Shown: positions 42,373-50,568 of the stretch, piece after piece
How positions within the stretch are numbered: position 1 is the stretch's first letter
Layout: each line of letters begins with the position of its first letter
Source: Streptomyces coeruleorubidus
Lineage (GTDB): Bacteria; Actinomycetota; Actinomycetes; Streptomycetales; Streptomycetaceae
Reading direction: 5' to 3'
Length of the DNA: 64,000 nucleotides
Assembly: GCF_028885415.1 (NCBI RefSeq)
Contig: NZ_CP118527.1
Location: 5,084,001-5,148,000 of the forward strand
The notes under the pieces: model-generated
Told to the model about the DNA's origin: nothing
Seen by the model: only the letters and a program-made list of their open reading frames with translations
The model's database searches: none
Position numbers and translations under genes: made by a program

Positions 42373-42430
42373 AGGCCGGGGAAAGACTGGCGTACGCCAC
42401 CTCCTTCCACACCTCTGCCCAGGGAGAACC

Positions 42431-42949
42431 ATGCGCCGAACCGCCCTCGCGACGCTGACACTTGCCGCCGTGCTCCTCGGGACGCACCCCGCGTCCGCGG
42501 AGACGGTCGCCGCGCCGGCCAGGGGCTGGGAACCGGCACCCGCCGCGCCGTGGGACGTCGGCGCCGGCGTGCGGTGCGACTTCCCCGTCCACGGCGAACC
42601 GGTCGTCGACGAGGTGGTGCGGCGCGTGCTGAGCACCTACCCCGACGGCTCGGTGCGGCGGGTCGCCTACAAGGGCGATCTCGTCGTACGCGTCACGAAC
42701 ACCGGGACCGGCGCCTCCTACGACGCCGACGCGAGCGGCTCGGCCGTCGTCGAGCACCGGCCCGACGGCTCCCAACTCTGGGCCGTGCGCGGGCCGGTGC
42801 TCGTCGGGGTCGGCCAGGACCAGGGCAGTCTGCCGCGCGGCCTGTACCTCGTCGACGGCGTCTACACGATGGAGATCAGCCCCACCGGATACAAGTCCGT
42901 ACGCCTCCTGCACGGGACGACGGACGACCTGTGTGCGCGCATCGACTGA
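42431..42949 (+). CDS. Small secreted protein, possible SARP target
   Basis: Protein of 172 residues. A signal peptide (about 1-26, ending ASA-E) precedes a mature domain with DFPVHGEPVVDEVV, YKGDLVVRVTNTGTGASYDAD and DDLCARID. It has the look of an all-beta domain; I do not recognise a family. AGGGAGAACC precedes the ATG. It is divergent from the SARP gene with the SARP box in the shared region, so it is a candidate SARP target. Confidence 0.75.
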   Translation: MRRTALATLTLAAVLLGTHPASAETVAAPARGWEPAPAAPWDVGAGVRCDFPVHGEPVVDEVVRRVLSTYPDGSVRRVAYKGDLVVRVTNTGTGASYDADASGSAVVEHRPDGSQLWAVRGPVLVGVGQDQGSLPRGLYLVDGVYTMEISPTGYKSVRLLHGTTDDLCARID

Positions 42950-42982
42950 CGGGCCTGCCCTCCCCGATGCCCGGACCCGCGC

Positions 42983-43096
42983 TCAGTGCGCGTCGTAGAT
43001 GCCCTGGTAGTGGGCGAGTGCCGTCTCGCGGACCTTCTGGTCGCTCCAGGAGGCGAAGCGGTCGGGGGCCAGCCGGTCGGGGTCGACGAGCAGACC
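42983..43096 (-). pseudogene. C-terminal remnant of an unidentified gene
   Basis: The frame reads LLVDPDRLAPDRFASWSDQK, then VRETALAHYQGIYDAH and a TGA stop. It is blocked upstream by an in-frame TAG at 43097-43099. The sequence looks coding (strong third-position GC, plausible helix) but has no start, so it is taken as the surviving C-terminus of a deleted gene. The parent family was not identified. Confidence 0.5.
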
Positions 43097-43168
43097 CTAG
43101 ACCCGGGGACTGACAGGCAGTGGCGCGACATTGTTGACCTGCGTGAAACTCCCGCTGCGGCCGCCCGG

Positions 43169-43198
43169 CCGGAAAACCACACCGGTGATCGTTTCCGG
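43169..43198. promoter_or_regulatory. CCGGAAA-N16-TTTCCGG dyad upstream of DUF1330 gene
   Basis: Perfect 7-base arms with a 16-base spacer, 140 bases before the DUF1330 start. It could be an operator or a terminator for the remnant region. Low support. Confidence 0.3.
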
Positions 43199-43337
43199 TC
43201 ACGGCACTAGGAAGGCTCGGCGCCCTGGGCGCCTACCGAACCCGCCGGTCACAGCCACTCATTGATGGCTGCTACAAGGAGCCGATAGTACGTACCGTGA
43301 CATCAGCGCACGCCGTATCGAAGGAACGGGGAATCCC

Positions 43338-43652
43338 ATGCCCGCTTACGTCATCGTCAACATCGATGTGCTCGATGAGGAGGCTGGCCTGGCCTACGCA
43401 TCCGTGGCCCAGAAGTCCATCCTCGGCTACGGCGGCCGTTACCTGGTCGCGGGCTCCACGCCCAAGCCCGTTGAAGGCACCTGGGACTCCTCCCGGTTCG
43501 TGGTCATCGAGTTTCCTGACATGGACCGGATCCGGGAGTGGTACGACTCCCCCGAGTACCGGCGGGCCCGGGAGATACGTGAGGGTAAGGCTCGAGTGGG
43601 GATGCTGTTCGTCGAGGGCGCGCCGCCTGAGGGCTTCTCCCTCCCGGCCTAG
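43338..43652 (+). CDS. DUF1330 family protein
   Basis: Protein of 104 residues, cytosolic. It begins MPAYVIVNIDVLDEE and has GGRYLVAGS and FPDMDRIREWYDSPEYRRAREIR (read in parts), the DUF1330 pattern. DUF1330 belongs to the dimeric ferredoxin-like fold group; role unknown. GAACGGGGAATCCC precedes the ATG. It lies isolated in a region of remnants. Confidence 0.88.
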   Translation: MPAYVIVNIDVLDEEAGLAYASVAQKSILGYGGRYLVAGSTPKPVEGTWDSSRFVVIEFPDMDRIREWYDSPEYRRAREIREGKARVGMLFVEGAPPEGFSLPA

Positions 43653-43948
43653 TTGTACTGACCCGGGGCGTTGTTCACACGGCTGATAGCAGGCAACCTC
43701 CTGTGGCGCTCCGCGCGGTTCTCGGTGACGGCGGGCAGTCCTGTACACCCCTGCTATGCGGCCGACCTGCCCGGCAGCACAGTCCACCCCGAGCGAGGCT
43801 GGGGCCCCATGTGGTACGTCTCCTCTGTCAGCGGTGGCTGGCCGAGCTGAGGGCAGAGCGCGCCGCAACCCACGCCGTCGGCTAACGCTCCCCACACGCA
43901 GAGCCCTGTTCGTCACTGTTGAGGTCATGGGCGTGATCAGGCCAGGGC
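43653..43948. other. 296-base gap without a clear gene
   Basis: No intact gene is seen. The plus-strand reading RLLCQRWLAELRAERAATHA near 43814-43885 ends with a stop and could be a C-terminal remnant, but support is poor. A long-spaced dyad GAGCCCTG (43901) with CAGGGCTC (43943) touches the LacI stop and may form part of its terminator. Confidence 0.35.
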
Positions 43949-44995
43949 TCATGCCCGACCCCCCGGCACCCCCGTACTCTCCCGCCGCACCAACCGCGTA
44001 GGCACCAGCGTCGTCCCGTGCTCCTCCCCGTCCTGCCGCATCTTGCTCAGGACGCCCTCCACGCACAGCCGCCCCACCTCGGCGAAGTCCTGGTGGATGG
44101 TGGTGAGGGGCGGGAGGAAGGACGCGGACTCGGGGATGTCGTCGAAGCCGATGACGCTGATGTCGCCCGGGACGCGCAGGCCGCGTTCGTGCAGGGCACG
44201 GAGCAGGCCCAGGGCCATCTGGTCGTTGGCCGCGAACACCGCCGTGCAGTCCGGCTCGTCGGCCAGTCGCAGCCCGGCCCGGTAGCCGGACTCGGCCGAC
44301 CAGTCGCCCCGGACCAGGGGCGGCGGGACGCGGCCGGCCGTGGTCAGTGTGTCGCGCCAGGCGTTGGCGCGGCGCTGGGCGGCGAAGGAGCCCTCCGGCC
44401 CTGCCAGGTGCCACACGGTTTCGTGGCCGAGGTCCAGGAGGTGCCGTACGGCGTCCCGGGCTCCGCCCGCCTGGTCGGTGTCGACCACGGTGTAGCGGTC
44501 GCCGGCGTCCGAGTCGGCCACCACGACCTGCACGCCGGGCGGGAGCGAGACCGTCGCCGCGTCCAGCAGATGGATCTCCATGATGACGATCACGGCGTCC
44601 ACGGCGAGTTCGCCCAGGCGGGAGAAGGCGCCGTTCACCTCGTCCTGGGTGGGGACGGCGACGGGCAGCAGGGTGACGGCGTAGCCGTGCTGGGCCGCGG
44701 AGGTGGCGATGGCCTCCAGGGTGCGGATGTTGCCCATGGTGGAGAGGGAGAAGGTGATCACGCCGAGCGTGCGGAACTCGCCGCGCTTGAGGGCCCGAGC
44801 GGCGCTATTGGGGCGGTAGCCCAGCTCCCGCATCGCGGACAGGACCTGCCGGCGGGTGTCCTCCGTGACGCCCGGGAAGCCGTTGGAGACGCGGGAGACC
44901 GTCTGGGAGGAGACACCGGCGAGCCGGGCGACGTCGGCCATGGACGCGCCCTGGCGGGGGCGGGCCGGACGCCTTCTCGTACGGCTCGTGCCCAT
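43949..44995 (-). CDS. LacI family regulator of the GH30 gene
   Basis: Protein of 348 residues. The LacI helix-turn-helix MADVARLAGVSSQTVSRVSN is near residue 19, the hinge YRPNSAARALKRG follows, then a periplasmic-binding-like domain with CTAVFAANDQMALG and SVIGFDDIPES. The start ATG at 44995 gives a short basic leader. It is divergent from the GH30 gene, whose promoter contains the palindrome ATGTTTACGTAAACAT, so it should repress GH30 until an oligosaccharide binds. Confidence 0.92.
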   Translation of the reverse strand: MGTSRTRRRPARPRQGASMADVARLAGVSSQTVSRVSNGFPGVTEDTRRQVLSAMRELGYRPNSAARALKRGEFRTLGVITFSLSTMGNIRTLEAIATSAAQHGYAVTLLPVAVPTQDEVNGAFSRLGELAVDAVIVIMEIHLLDAATVSLPPGVQVVVADSDAGDRYTVVDTDQAGGARDAVRHLLDLGHETVWHLAGPEGSFAAQRRANAWRDTLTTAGRVPPPLVRGDWSAESGYRAGLRLADEPDCTAVFAANDQMALGLLRALHERGLRVPGDISVIGFDDIPESASFLPPLTTIHQDFAEVGRLCVEGVLSKMRQDGEEHGTTLVPTRLVRRESTGVPGGRA

Positions 44996-45082
44996 GGCTT
45001 GTCTCTCACCGTCCACTGTGCCCACCTGCCCCTCGCTTCCCTCGCCGCGCAGGCGGCGCAAATTTCGGTCCGGAACGACTCC

Positions 45083-45112
45083 TTGACCCCTGAGATTCGG
45101 ACAGTGTAGACA
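45083..45112 (+). promoter_or_regulatory. GH30 promoter (TTGACC-18-TAGACA)
   Basis: A -35 TTGACC at 45083-45088 and a -10 TAGACA at 45107-45112 are separated by 18 bases. The operator palindrome begins 12 bases downstream, covering the expected transcription start. Confidence 0.6.
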
Positions 45113-45124
45113 TCCCGCCAGTGG

Positions 45125-45140
45125 ATGTTTACGTAAACAT
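45125..45140. promoter_or_regulatory. LacI operator ATGTTTACGTAAACAT
   Basis: A perfect 16-base palindrome with central CG, typical of LacI-family operators. It lies between the divergent LacI and GH30 genes, just after the GH30 promoter, and would block transcription when bound. Confidence 0.8.
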
Positions 45141-45265
45141 TGCCTAGTCGAAATCGTACGAGAAGGCCACAGAACCACATCAAAGCCCGTACCAGTCGCA
45201 CCACGTAGGCCCCGATCTCTGCCCCCGCCGGGACGCGCGGACGCAGAAGAGCTGGAGTACTCGAG

Positions 45266-47317
45266 ATGGCACACCGCACCCGCAAGAGAAGGCTCCTCGG
45301 GGCCATCGGCGTCACCGCCGTGGCGACCGGAACCATCCTGGCCACCACCACCCTGCCCGCCGCGCACGCCGAGCCCACCGCTCAGGCGGCCGGGGTCACC
45401 GTCCGCCCCGACCCCTCCTACCAGCAGGAGAAGTTCGAGGGCTGGGGCACGAGCCTGGTCTGGTTCGCCAATGCCACCGGCGACTACCCGCCCGCGGTCC
45501 GCGAGAAGCTCTACAAGCTCCTCTTCGGCGACGAGGGCCTCGCGCTGAACATCGCCCGCTACAACATCGGCGGCGGCAACGCCCCGGACGTCAAGGACTA
45601 CCTGCGGGCCGGCGGCGCGGTCGAGGGCTGGTGGAAGGCCCCGGCGGGCACCACCCGCGAGGACGTCGACTGGTGGGACGCCGAGGACCCGGCCGACTGG
45701 AACAGACACGCCGACAAGACGCAGCGCTGGTGGGTCGACCGCATCAAGAAGGACATCACCCACTGGGAGACCTTCAGCAACTCCCCGCCCTGGTTCATGA
45801 CCGAGAGCGGCTACGTCTCCGGCAACTTCGACGCGGGCAAGGACCAGCTGAAGCCCGAGTCCGTCGAGGACTTCGCCAAGTACCTGGTGGGGGCCACCGA
45901 GCGGCTGGAGAAGGCACACGGCATCAAGGTCGACACGCTCGACCCGTTCAACGAGCCGAACACCAACTACTGGGGCACCAAGCTCGGCCCGGACGGCGAG
46001 CCGACCGGCGGCCGCCAGGAGGGCGCCCACATGGGCCCCGAGCTCCAGCAGAAGGTGCTGCGCGCGCTCGCCCCGGTCCTGGAGAAGTCCAGGAGCGGCG
46101 CGGAGATATCCGCGATGGACGAGACCAACCCCGGCACCTTCGCCACCAACTGGAACTCCTACCCCCAGGAGGTCCGTGACCTGGTCGCGCAGATGAACGT
46201 CCACACCTACGGCACCGGCCAGCGCACCACCGTCCGCGACCTGGCCAAGGCCGCCGACAAGCCGCTGTGGATGAGCGAGGTCGAGGGCGACTGGGGCGAC
46301 GGCCAGAGCTTCACGGACATGCGGCCCGGCCTGGGCCTCGCCCAGCGCATCGTCGACGACCTGCGTGAACTGGAGCCCCGCGCCTGGGTGTTCTGGCAGC
46401 CCGTCGAGGACTACGACAACATGAAGCCGGGCGGCGAGTCCGCGAAGGGCGGCAACTGGGGCGAGATCCAGCTCCCGTTCAGCTGCACCTCCAAGGACAC
46501 CCTCGAAACCTGCCCGATCCACACCAACACCAAGTTCGACACGGCCCGCAACTTCACGCACTTCATCAAGCCCGGCGACCGGCTGATCAAGACGGACGAC
46601 ACCTCCAGCACCGCGGCGATCTCCCGCAAGGGCGACGCGGCGACGGTCGTCCACGTCAACAGCACCACCGAGTCCCGTGAGGTCACCCTCGACCTGTCGA
46701 AGTTCGGCCGGGTCTCCTCCCACGCCACCGTCACCCCCGTGGTGACCAGCGCCGACGGCAAGCTGGAGAAGCAGAAGGCGGTCCGGGTCTCCGGCAGGCA
46801 GGCCACGGTCACCGTGCCCGCCCAGTCGGTGACGTCCCTCCTCGTCAAGGGCGTGTCCGGCGTCGCCGAGGACGCGGCCGAGCTGAAGAAGGGCCACACC
46901 TACCGGCTGACCGGCGTCCAGAGCGGCAAGGACCTCTCCCTCGCCGACAACGGCACGGGTCTGGTCATCAAGAGCGCCAATGCCGCCGACCCGAGCGGTC
47001 AGCAGTGGCGGGTGGAGCAGATCCGCGGCACGGACAACCGCAAGCGGTACGTCTTCACCGAGGCGGCGTCGGACAAGCGCCTGGCCGTCCGCGGTGGCGC
47101 CCTGGTCGCCGAGCCCGACGAGGGCCGCCGCGACAAGGCCACCGAGTGGATCATGTCCACGACCGGCGACGGCACCTGGACCCTCGTCAACGCCGCCACC
47201 GGCCAGCTCCCGGACGTCGCGGGCCAGTCCACGAACGAAGGCGCCCCGGTCGGCCTCTGGCAGCCGAACTCTGGGTCCAACCAGCGCTGGAAGGTGACGG
47301 ACGTGACGGGTAGCTAG
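45266..47317 (+). CDS. Secreted GH30 endo-beta-1,6-galactanase-like enzyme with CBM13-type domain
   Basis: Protein of 683 residues. A signal peptide covers about residues 1-35. The GH30 barrel has acid/base E230 ([12 protein letters not shown]) and nucleophile E338 ([10 protein letters not shown]), with [12 protein letters not shown] at the N-terminus. A beta-sandwich follows, then a ricin-type (CBM13-like) trefoil (about 555-683: [21 protein letters not shown]). The arrangement matches Streptomyces endo-beta-1,6-galactanase of GH30_5, which cuts arabinogalactan side chains. Under the divergent LacI regulator. Confidence 0.88.
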   Translation: MAHRTRKRRLLGAIGVTAVATGTILATTTLPAAHAEPTAQAAGVTVRPDPSYQQEKFEGWGTSLVWFANATGDYPPAVREKLYKLLFGDEGLALNIARYNIGGGNAPDVKDYLRAGGAVEGWWKAPAGTTREDVDWWDAEDPADWNRHADKTQRWWVDRIKKDITHWETFSNSPPWFMTESGYVSGNFDAGKDQLKPESVEDFAKYLVGATERLEKAHGIKVDTLDPFNEPNTNYWGTKLGPDGEPTGGRQEGAHMGPELQQKVLRALAPVLEKSRSGAEISAMDETNPGTFATNWNSYPQEVRDLVAQMNVHTYGTGQRTTVRDLAKAADKPLWMSEVEGDWGDGQSFTDMRPGLGLAQRIVDDLRELEPRAWVFWQPVEDYDNMKPGGESAKGGNWGEIQLPFSCTSKDTLETCPIHTNTKFDTARNFTHFIKPGDRLIKTDDTSSTAAISRKGDAATVVHVNSTTESREVTLDLSKFGRVSSHATVTPVVTSADGKLEKQKAVRVSGRQATVTVPAQSVTSLLVKGVSGVAEDAAELKKGHTYRLTGVQSGKDLSLADNGTGLVIKSANAADPSGQQWRVEQIRGTDNRKRYVFTEAASDKRLAVRGGALVAEPDEGRRDKATEWIMSTTGDGTWTLVNAATGQLPDVAGQSTNEGAPVGLWQPNSGSNQRWKVTDVTGS

Positions 47318-47442
47318 TCCCTTCGTCCAGGGCACGCCCTCCATACGACGCCCTCGGCCTGCCGCACCGCCTGGTGACGGCTGGGTCGGGGGCGTCGTGC
47401 ATGGGGCCGGAACCCCAAGCCGGCGTACGGCATGATGAGCCC

Positions 47443-47807
47443 GTGGATTTCGAGCCGTACCGGGCTGAGTTGCTGGCGTTCTGCTACCGGATGCTGGGCT
47501 CGTTCCTCGAGGCCGAGGACGTGGTTCAGGAGACGTTGCTGCGTGCCTGGAATGCCCGGGAGCGGTACGACCCGGCGCGCGCGTCCGTGCGGACCTGGCT
47601 GTACCGGATCGCGACCAATGCGTGCCTGACCGCGCTGGAGGGGCGCGCCCGGCGCCCGCTGCCGTCCGGGCTGGGCGCGCCGAGTGACGATCCTGAGGCC
47701 CCGCTGGCGCCGGCGCTCGACGTCCCCTGGCTGGAGCCGTTTCCCGACGCGCGGTTCGATGTGCAGGCGCGCGCCGACCTGCGCCTGGCGTGGGTGGCGG
47801 CGGTGCA
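47443..47807 (+). pseudogene. Truncated ECF-type sigma factor (5' part)
   Basis: A sigma region 2 is intact: [20 protein letters not shown], then [20 protein letters not shown] and [16 protein letters not shown]. The homology runs to [15 protein letters not shown] and stops where sigma region 4 should begin. After that the frame continues only with unrelated residues to a stop at 47865. It starts with GTG at 47443. The family (SigJ/TIGR02960-like) normally has about 300 residues, so most of the protein is missing. Confidence 0.7.
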
Positions 47808-48455
47808 GGTGCCCGGCGGCGTCCGCAGCAGCTTGCCCGTCAGGTGGCGACCCTGGACGCCGTGAGCGGCGGCCGGGTCACGTTCGGCGCGGGACTGGGC
47901 GGGCCCATCGAGGACGAGTACGCGAGCTTTGGTGACACCACGGACACCAAGGTGCTGGCCGAGCGGCTGGACGAGGGCCTGGAACTGCTCCGGCGTTACT
48001 GGTCGGGCGAGCCGGTGCGCCACGACGGACGGCACTATCGGGTACGGGACGTGACACTGCTGCCGGCCACGGTGCAACGCCCTCGGCCGCCGGTCTGGGT
48101 TGCCGGATTCTGGCCGAACCGCCCTCCCATGCGCCGGGCCGCCCGCTGGGACGGTGTGGTTCCCCTGTTCACCGATGCCAGGCACGGTCACGTGCCGCCC
48201 GTCGATCAGGTCCGTGACCTCGTCGCCTACGTCCGTGAGCAGCGCGAGGGCGGCCCATCCGACGACGCCCCCTTCGAGATCGTCCTCGGCGGTGCCACGC
48301 CGGGCGGTGACGCGGCCAGGACCCGTGCGGTGATCGGCCCGTTGGCCGAGGCGGGAGCCACCTGGTGGGACGAGCGGCAGATCCAGACCAGCGAGGCGAT
48401 CGACCGGCTCGCACCGGTGCTGCGCCGGGTCGAGCAGGGCCCGCCGGTCTTGTAG
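47808..48455 (+). pseudogene. N-truncated LLM-class flavin-dependent oxidoreductase (3' part)
   Basis: The reading frame starts in mid-protein at [20 protein letters not shown], then GGRVTFGAGLGGP and PPVWVAGFWPNR, all classical luciferase-like monooxygenase motifs. The N-terminal half, including the first strands of the barrel and the flavin-binding part, is missing. It is joined to the sigma remnant without a gap and in another frame. A deletion fused two genes; no start codon with a ribosome site is seen. Probably non-functional. Confidence 0.72.
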
Positions 48456-48464
48456 CAGGCGGCC

Positions 48465-49142
48465 TCAGCCGCCCGTCCCCGGCGTCACCAGCCCCGCCTC
48501 GTACGCCACGATCACCGCCTGCGCCCGGTCGCGGAGTTCCAGCTTCGTGAACAGGCGGTTGATGTGGGTCTTGACCGTGTGGTCGGTGATGGTCAGGCGT
48601 TCGGCGATGTCGGCGTTGGAGAGGCCTTGGGCGATGAGGAGGAGGACCTCCGTCTCGCGGGCGGTGAGGCGGTCGAGGAGGGACTTGGGGGCGGTGACGG
48701 GGCGGCGGGGGGCGAACTCGGCGATGAGGCGGCGGGTGATGGCGGGGGCCAGCATGGCGTCGCCGGCGGCCACCACCCTTACCGCGTGCAGGAGTTCAGG
48801 GAAGGTCGCGTCCTTCAGGAGGAAGCCGCTGGCACCCGCGGCGAGGGCATCGAAGACGTACTGGTCGAGGTCGAAGGTGGTGAGCATCAGCGCCTTGGTG
48901 GCACCGTCGGTCTCTCGGAGGATCGTGCGCGCGGCCTGGATGCCGTCCAGCCTGGGCATCCTGATGTCCAGCAGGGCCACGTCCGGGCGGTGGGCCAGGG
49001 CGAGGGCGATGGCCTGTTCGCCGTCCTCCGCCTCGCCCACGACGTCGATGTCGTCCTGGGTGGACAGCAGGTTCACGAAACCGGTGCGTACCACCGCCTG
49101 GTCGTCGGCCACGATCGCCCGGATCGGTTGCCCCGCCGTCAC
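48465..49142 (-). CDS. NarL/LuxR-type response regulator
   Basis: Protein of 225 residues. Receiver with D59 (ALLDIRMP) and the Lys of FLLKD; LuxR helix-turn-helix LTARETEVLLLIAQGLSN to TVKTHINRLFTKL. GTG start at 49142 overlaps the kinase stop as GTGA. Forms a pair with the kinase at 49139-50380. Confidence 0.93.
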   Translation of the reverse strand: MTAGQPIRAIVADDQAVVRTGFVNLLSTQDDIDVVGEAEDGEQAIALALAHRPDVALLDIRMPRLDGIQAARTILRETDGATKALMLTTFDLDQYVFDALAAGASGFLLKDATFPELLHAVRVVAAGDAMLAPAITRRLIAEFAPRRPVTAPKSLLDRLTARETEVLLLIAQGLSNADIAERLTITDHTVKTHINRLFTKLELRDRAQAVIVAYEAGLVTPGTGG

Positions 49143-50380
49143 TCGTACACACCCTCCGCGAAACTCTTCGCGCCCGCCCGCAGCGGCAGTTCGGCCTCGA
49201 TCAGGAACCCGCCCCCGGTACCGGCAGACCCCCAGGTCAGACGTCCGCCGACCAGGTTCGCACGCTCCCGCATGCCGCTCAACCCGTGCCCGCCCGAGTC
49301 GAGTTGGTGGGCGCGAGGGCCCGGGCCGTCGTCGGTGATGCGCAGCCGGACGTCGTCCTCGGCGTAGGTGAGACGGATGTCCACCGCGGCGCCTCGTGCG
49401 TGGCGGCGGGCGTTGGTCAGGGCCTCCTGGACGATGCGGTAGACCGTGAGTTCGAGGGAGGGTGGGAGCGCCGGGGGGCGGGTGCCCGTCGTGTGCAGGG
49501 CCACCTCTCCGCCGCCCGACCGGTGGGCTTCCAGCAGCGCCTCCAGGGAGTCGAGCGTCGGTTGCGGCACGACGGGTGCCGCCTCCTCGGCTCCGGCCTC
49601 GTCCGCACGCAGCACGCTGAGCAACTGGCGCAGTTCGGTCAGGGCCGAGCGGGCCGACGAGGCGATCTGCTGGAAGCCGTCGCGCGCGGGCGGGGACAGG
49701 TCGGGCGTGGTGTACGTGGCGCTCTCCGCCTGGACGGCGATCACGGACACCGAGTGCGCCACGATGTCGTGCAACTCCCTTGCTATGGCCGTTCGTTCCT
49801 GGGCCGCGGCATGCCTGCGCTCCATGGCGATCAGTTCCCGCTGGGCCGCCTCGCGCGCCTGCCGGGACTCCTCCCGGCTGCGGGTGGCGTCCGCGACACC
49901 GACCGTCGCCACCACGCCCACGGCCAGGACGAACGACTCCGTGAAGTACGACAGCGAGCCGTCGGCGCCGACGGCGGGCGCCCGGCCGCCGAGGTCGTAC
50001 ACGCCCATCGCCACATGGCCCGCGTTGACGAGCAGCGAGCCGGTGATCGCGCCCGCGCTGAGCAGCGCGGGGTGCAGCACGCGGTGGCGGGCGAGCGTGT
50101 AGAGGCCCATGGCCCCCGCCACCGCCGCCGTCATCAGCAGCTCGGGCCGGAACAGGAAGTTCAGCAGCGCCGCCGGCACCACCAGGAGCCCGATGCGGGG
50201 CTCGCGTTGCCGCAGCAGCAGGGGGAGCACCACGAAGGGCAGTGTGGCCAGGACCGTCGTCGAGGTGATGCGGGCGTGCAGGGCCTCGGCCGCGGCCAGG
50301 ACGACCAGCAGCACGCCGCTGACGTAGGGGTAGTGGGGGGAGCGCGGCCAGGCGGTGGGGCGCAGGGACGACTGACGCAT
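49139..50380 (-). CDS. Sensor histidine kinase, HisKA_3 family
   Basis: Protein of 413 residues. Five to six N-terminal helices, the phosphoacceptor AIARELHDIVAHSV with H204, N-box VQEALTNARRHA and G-box DDGPGP. Small loops suggest intramembrane sensing. Divergent from the GT87-like gene with 188 bases between. The ATG at 50380 excludes the low-complexity upstream reading. Confidence 0.92.
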   Translation of the reverse strand: MRQSSLRPTAWPRSPHYPYVSGVLLVVLAAAEALHARITSTTVLATLPFVVLPLLLRQREPRIGLLVVPAALLNFLFRPELLMTAAVAGAMGLYTLARHRVLHPALLSAGAITGSLLVNAGHVAMGVYDLGGRAPAVGADGSLSYFTESFVLAVGVVATVGVADATRSREESRQAREAAQRELIAMERRHAAAQERTAIARELHDIVAHSVSVIAVQAESATYTTPDLSPPARDGFQQIASSARSALTELRQLLSVLRADEAGAEEAAPVVPQPTLDSLEALLEAHRSGGGEVALHTTGTRPPALPPSLELTVYRIVQEALTNARRHARGAAVDIRLTYAEDDVRLRITDDGPGPRAHQLDSGGHGLSGMRERANLVGGRLTWGSAGTGGGFLIEAELPLRAGAKSFAEGVYE

Positions 50381-50568
50381 CCCCGCATTGTCGGCCGCGG
50401 CCGTCCTCGCCCGCGTCACCGTACGGGTTGATCCGGGTGCCGGACGAGTACCAGGGGTTGACTCCCAGGATCGGTGCCCGGTGTGACGCTTCCCGTCCGC
50501 CCCTTGCGAAGACTTGCCGGAAGGACGGAAGGAAGGCCGGCCGACCGGCGGTGGACAGGGGGAGCGGG

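Larger units (their letters stand above)
42950..43337. other. Gene-poor 388-base region with a gene remnant and a dyad
   Basis: No intact gene is seen. A 36-residue minus-strand remnant occupies 42983-43096. A dyad CCGGAAA, 16 bases, TTTCCGG is at 43169-43198, and GTACGTAC lies at 43287-43296, upstream of the DUF1330 gene. Confidence 0.5.

Noticed and set aside
40982..42949. SARP as marker of a biosynthetic gene cluster
   Set aside because: No polyketide synthase, NRPS, terpene or RiPP genes are near in either direction.
43703..43885. Small plus-strand reading of 60 residues near the DUF1330 gene
   Set aside because: No ribosome site, no recognised motif and mixed composition; at most a remnant. 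Noted only in the gap entry.
45001..47344. Very long minus-strand frame continuing upstream of the LacI gene
   Set aside because: It covers the GH30 gene and promoter in antisense. LacI motifs begin only after the ATG at 44995.
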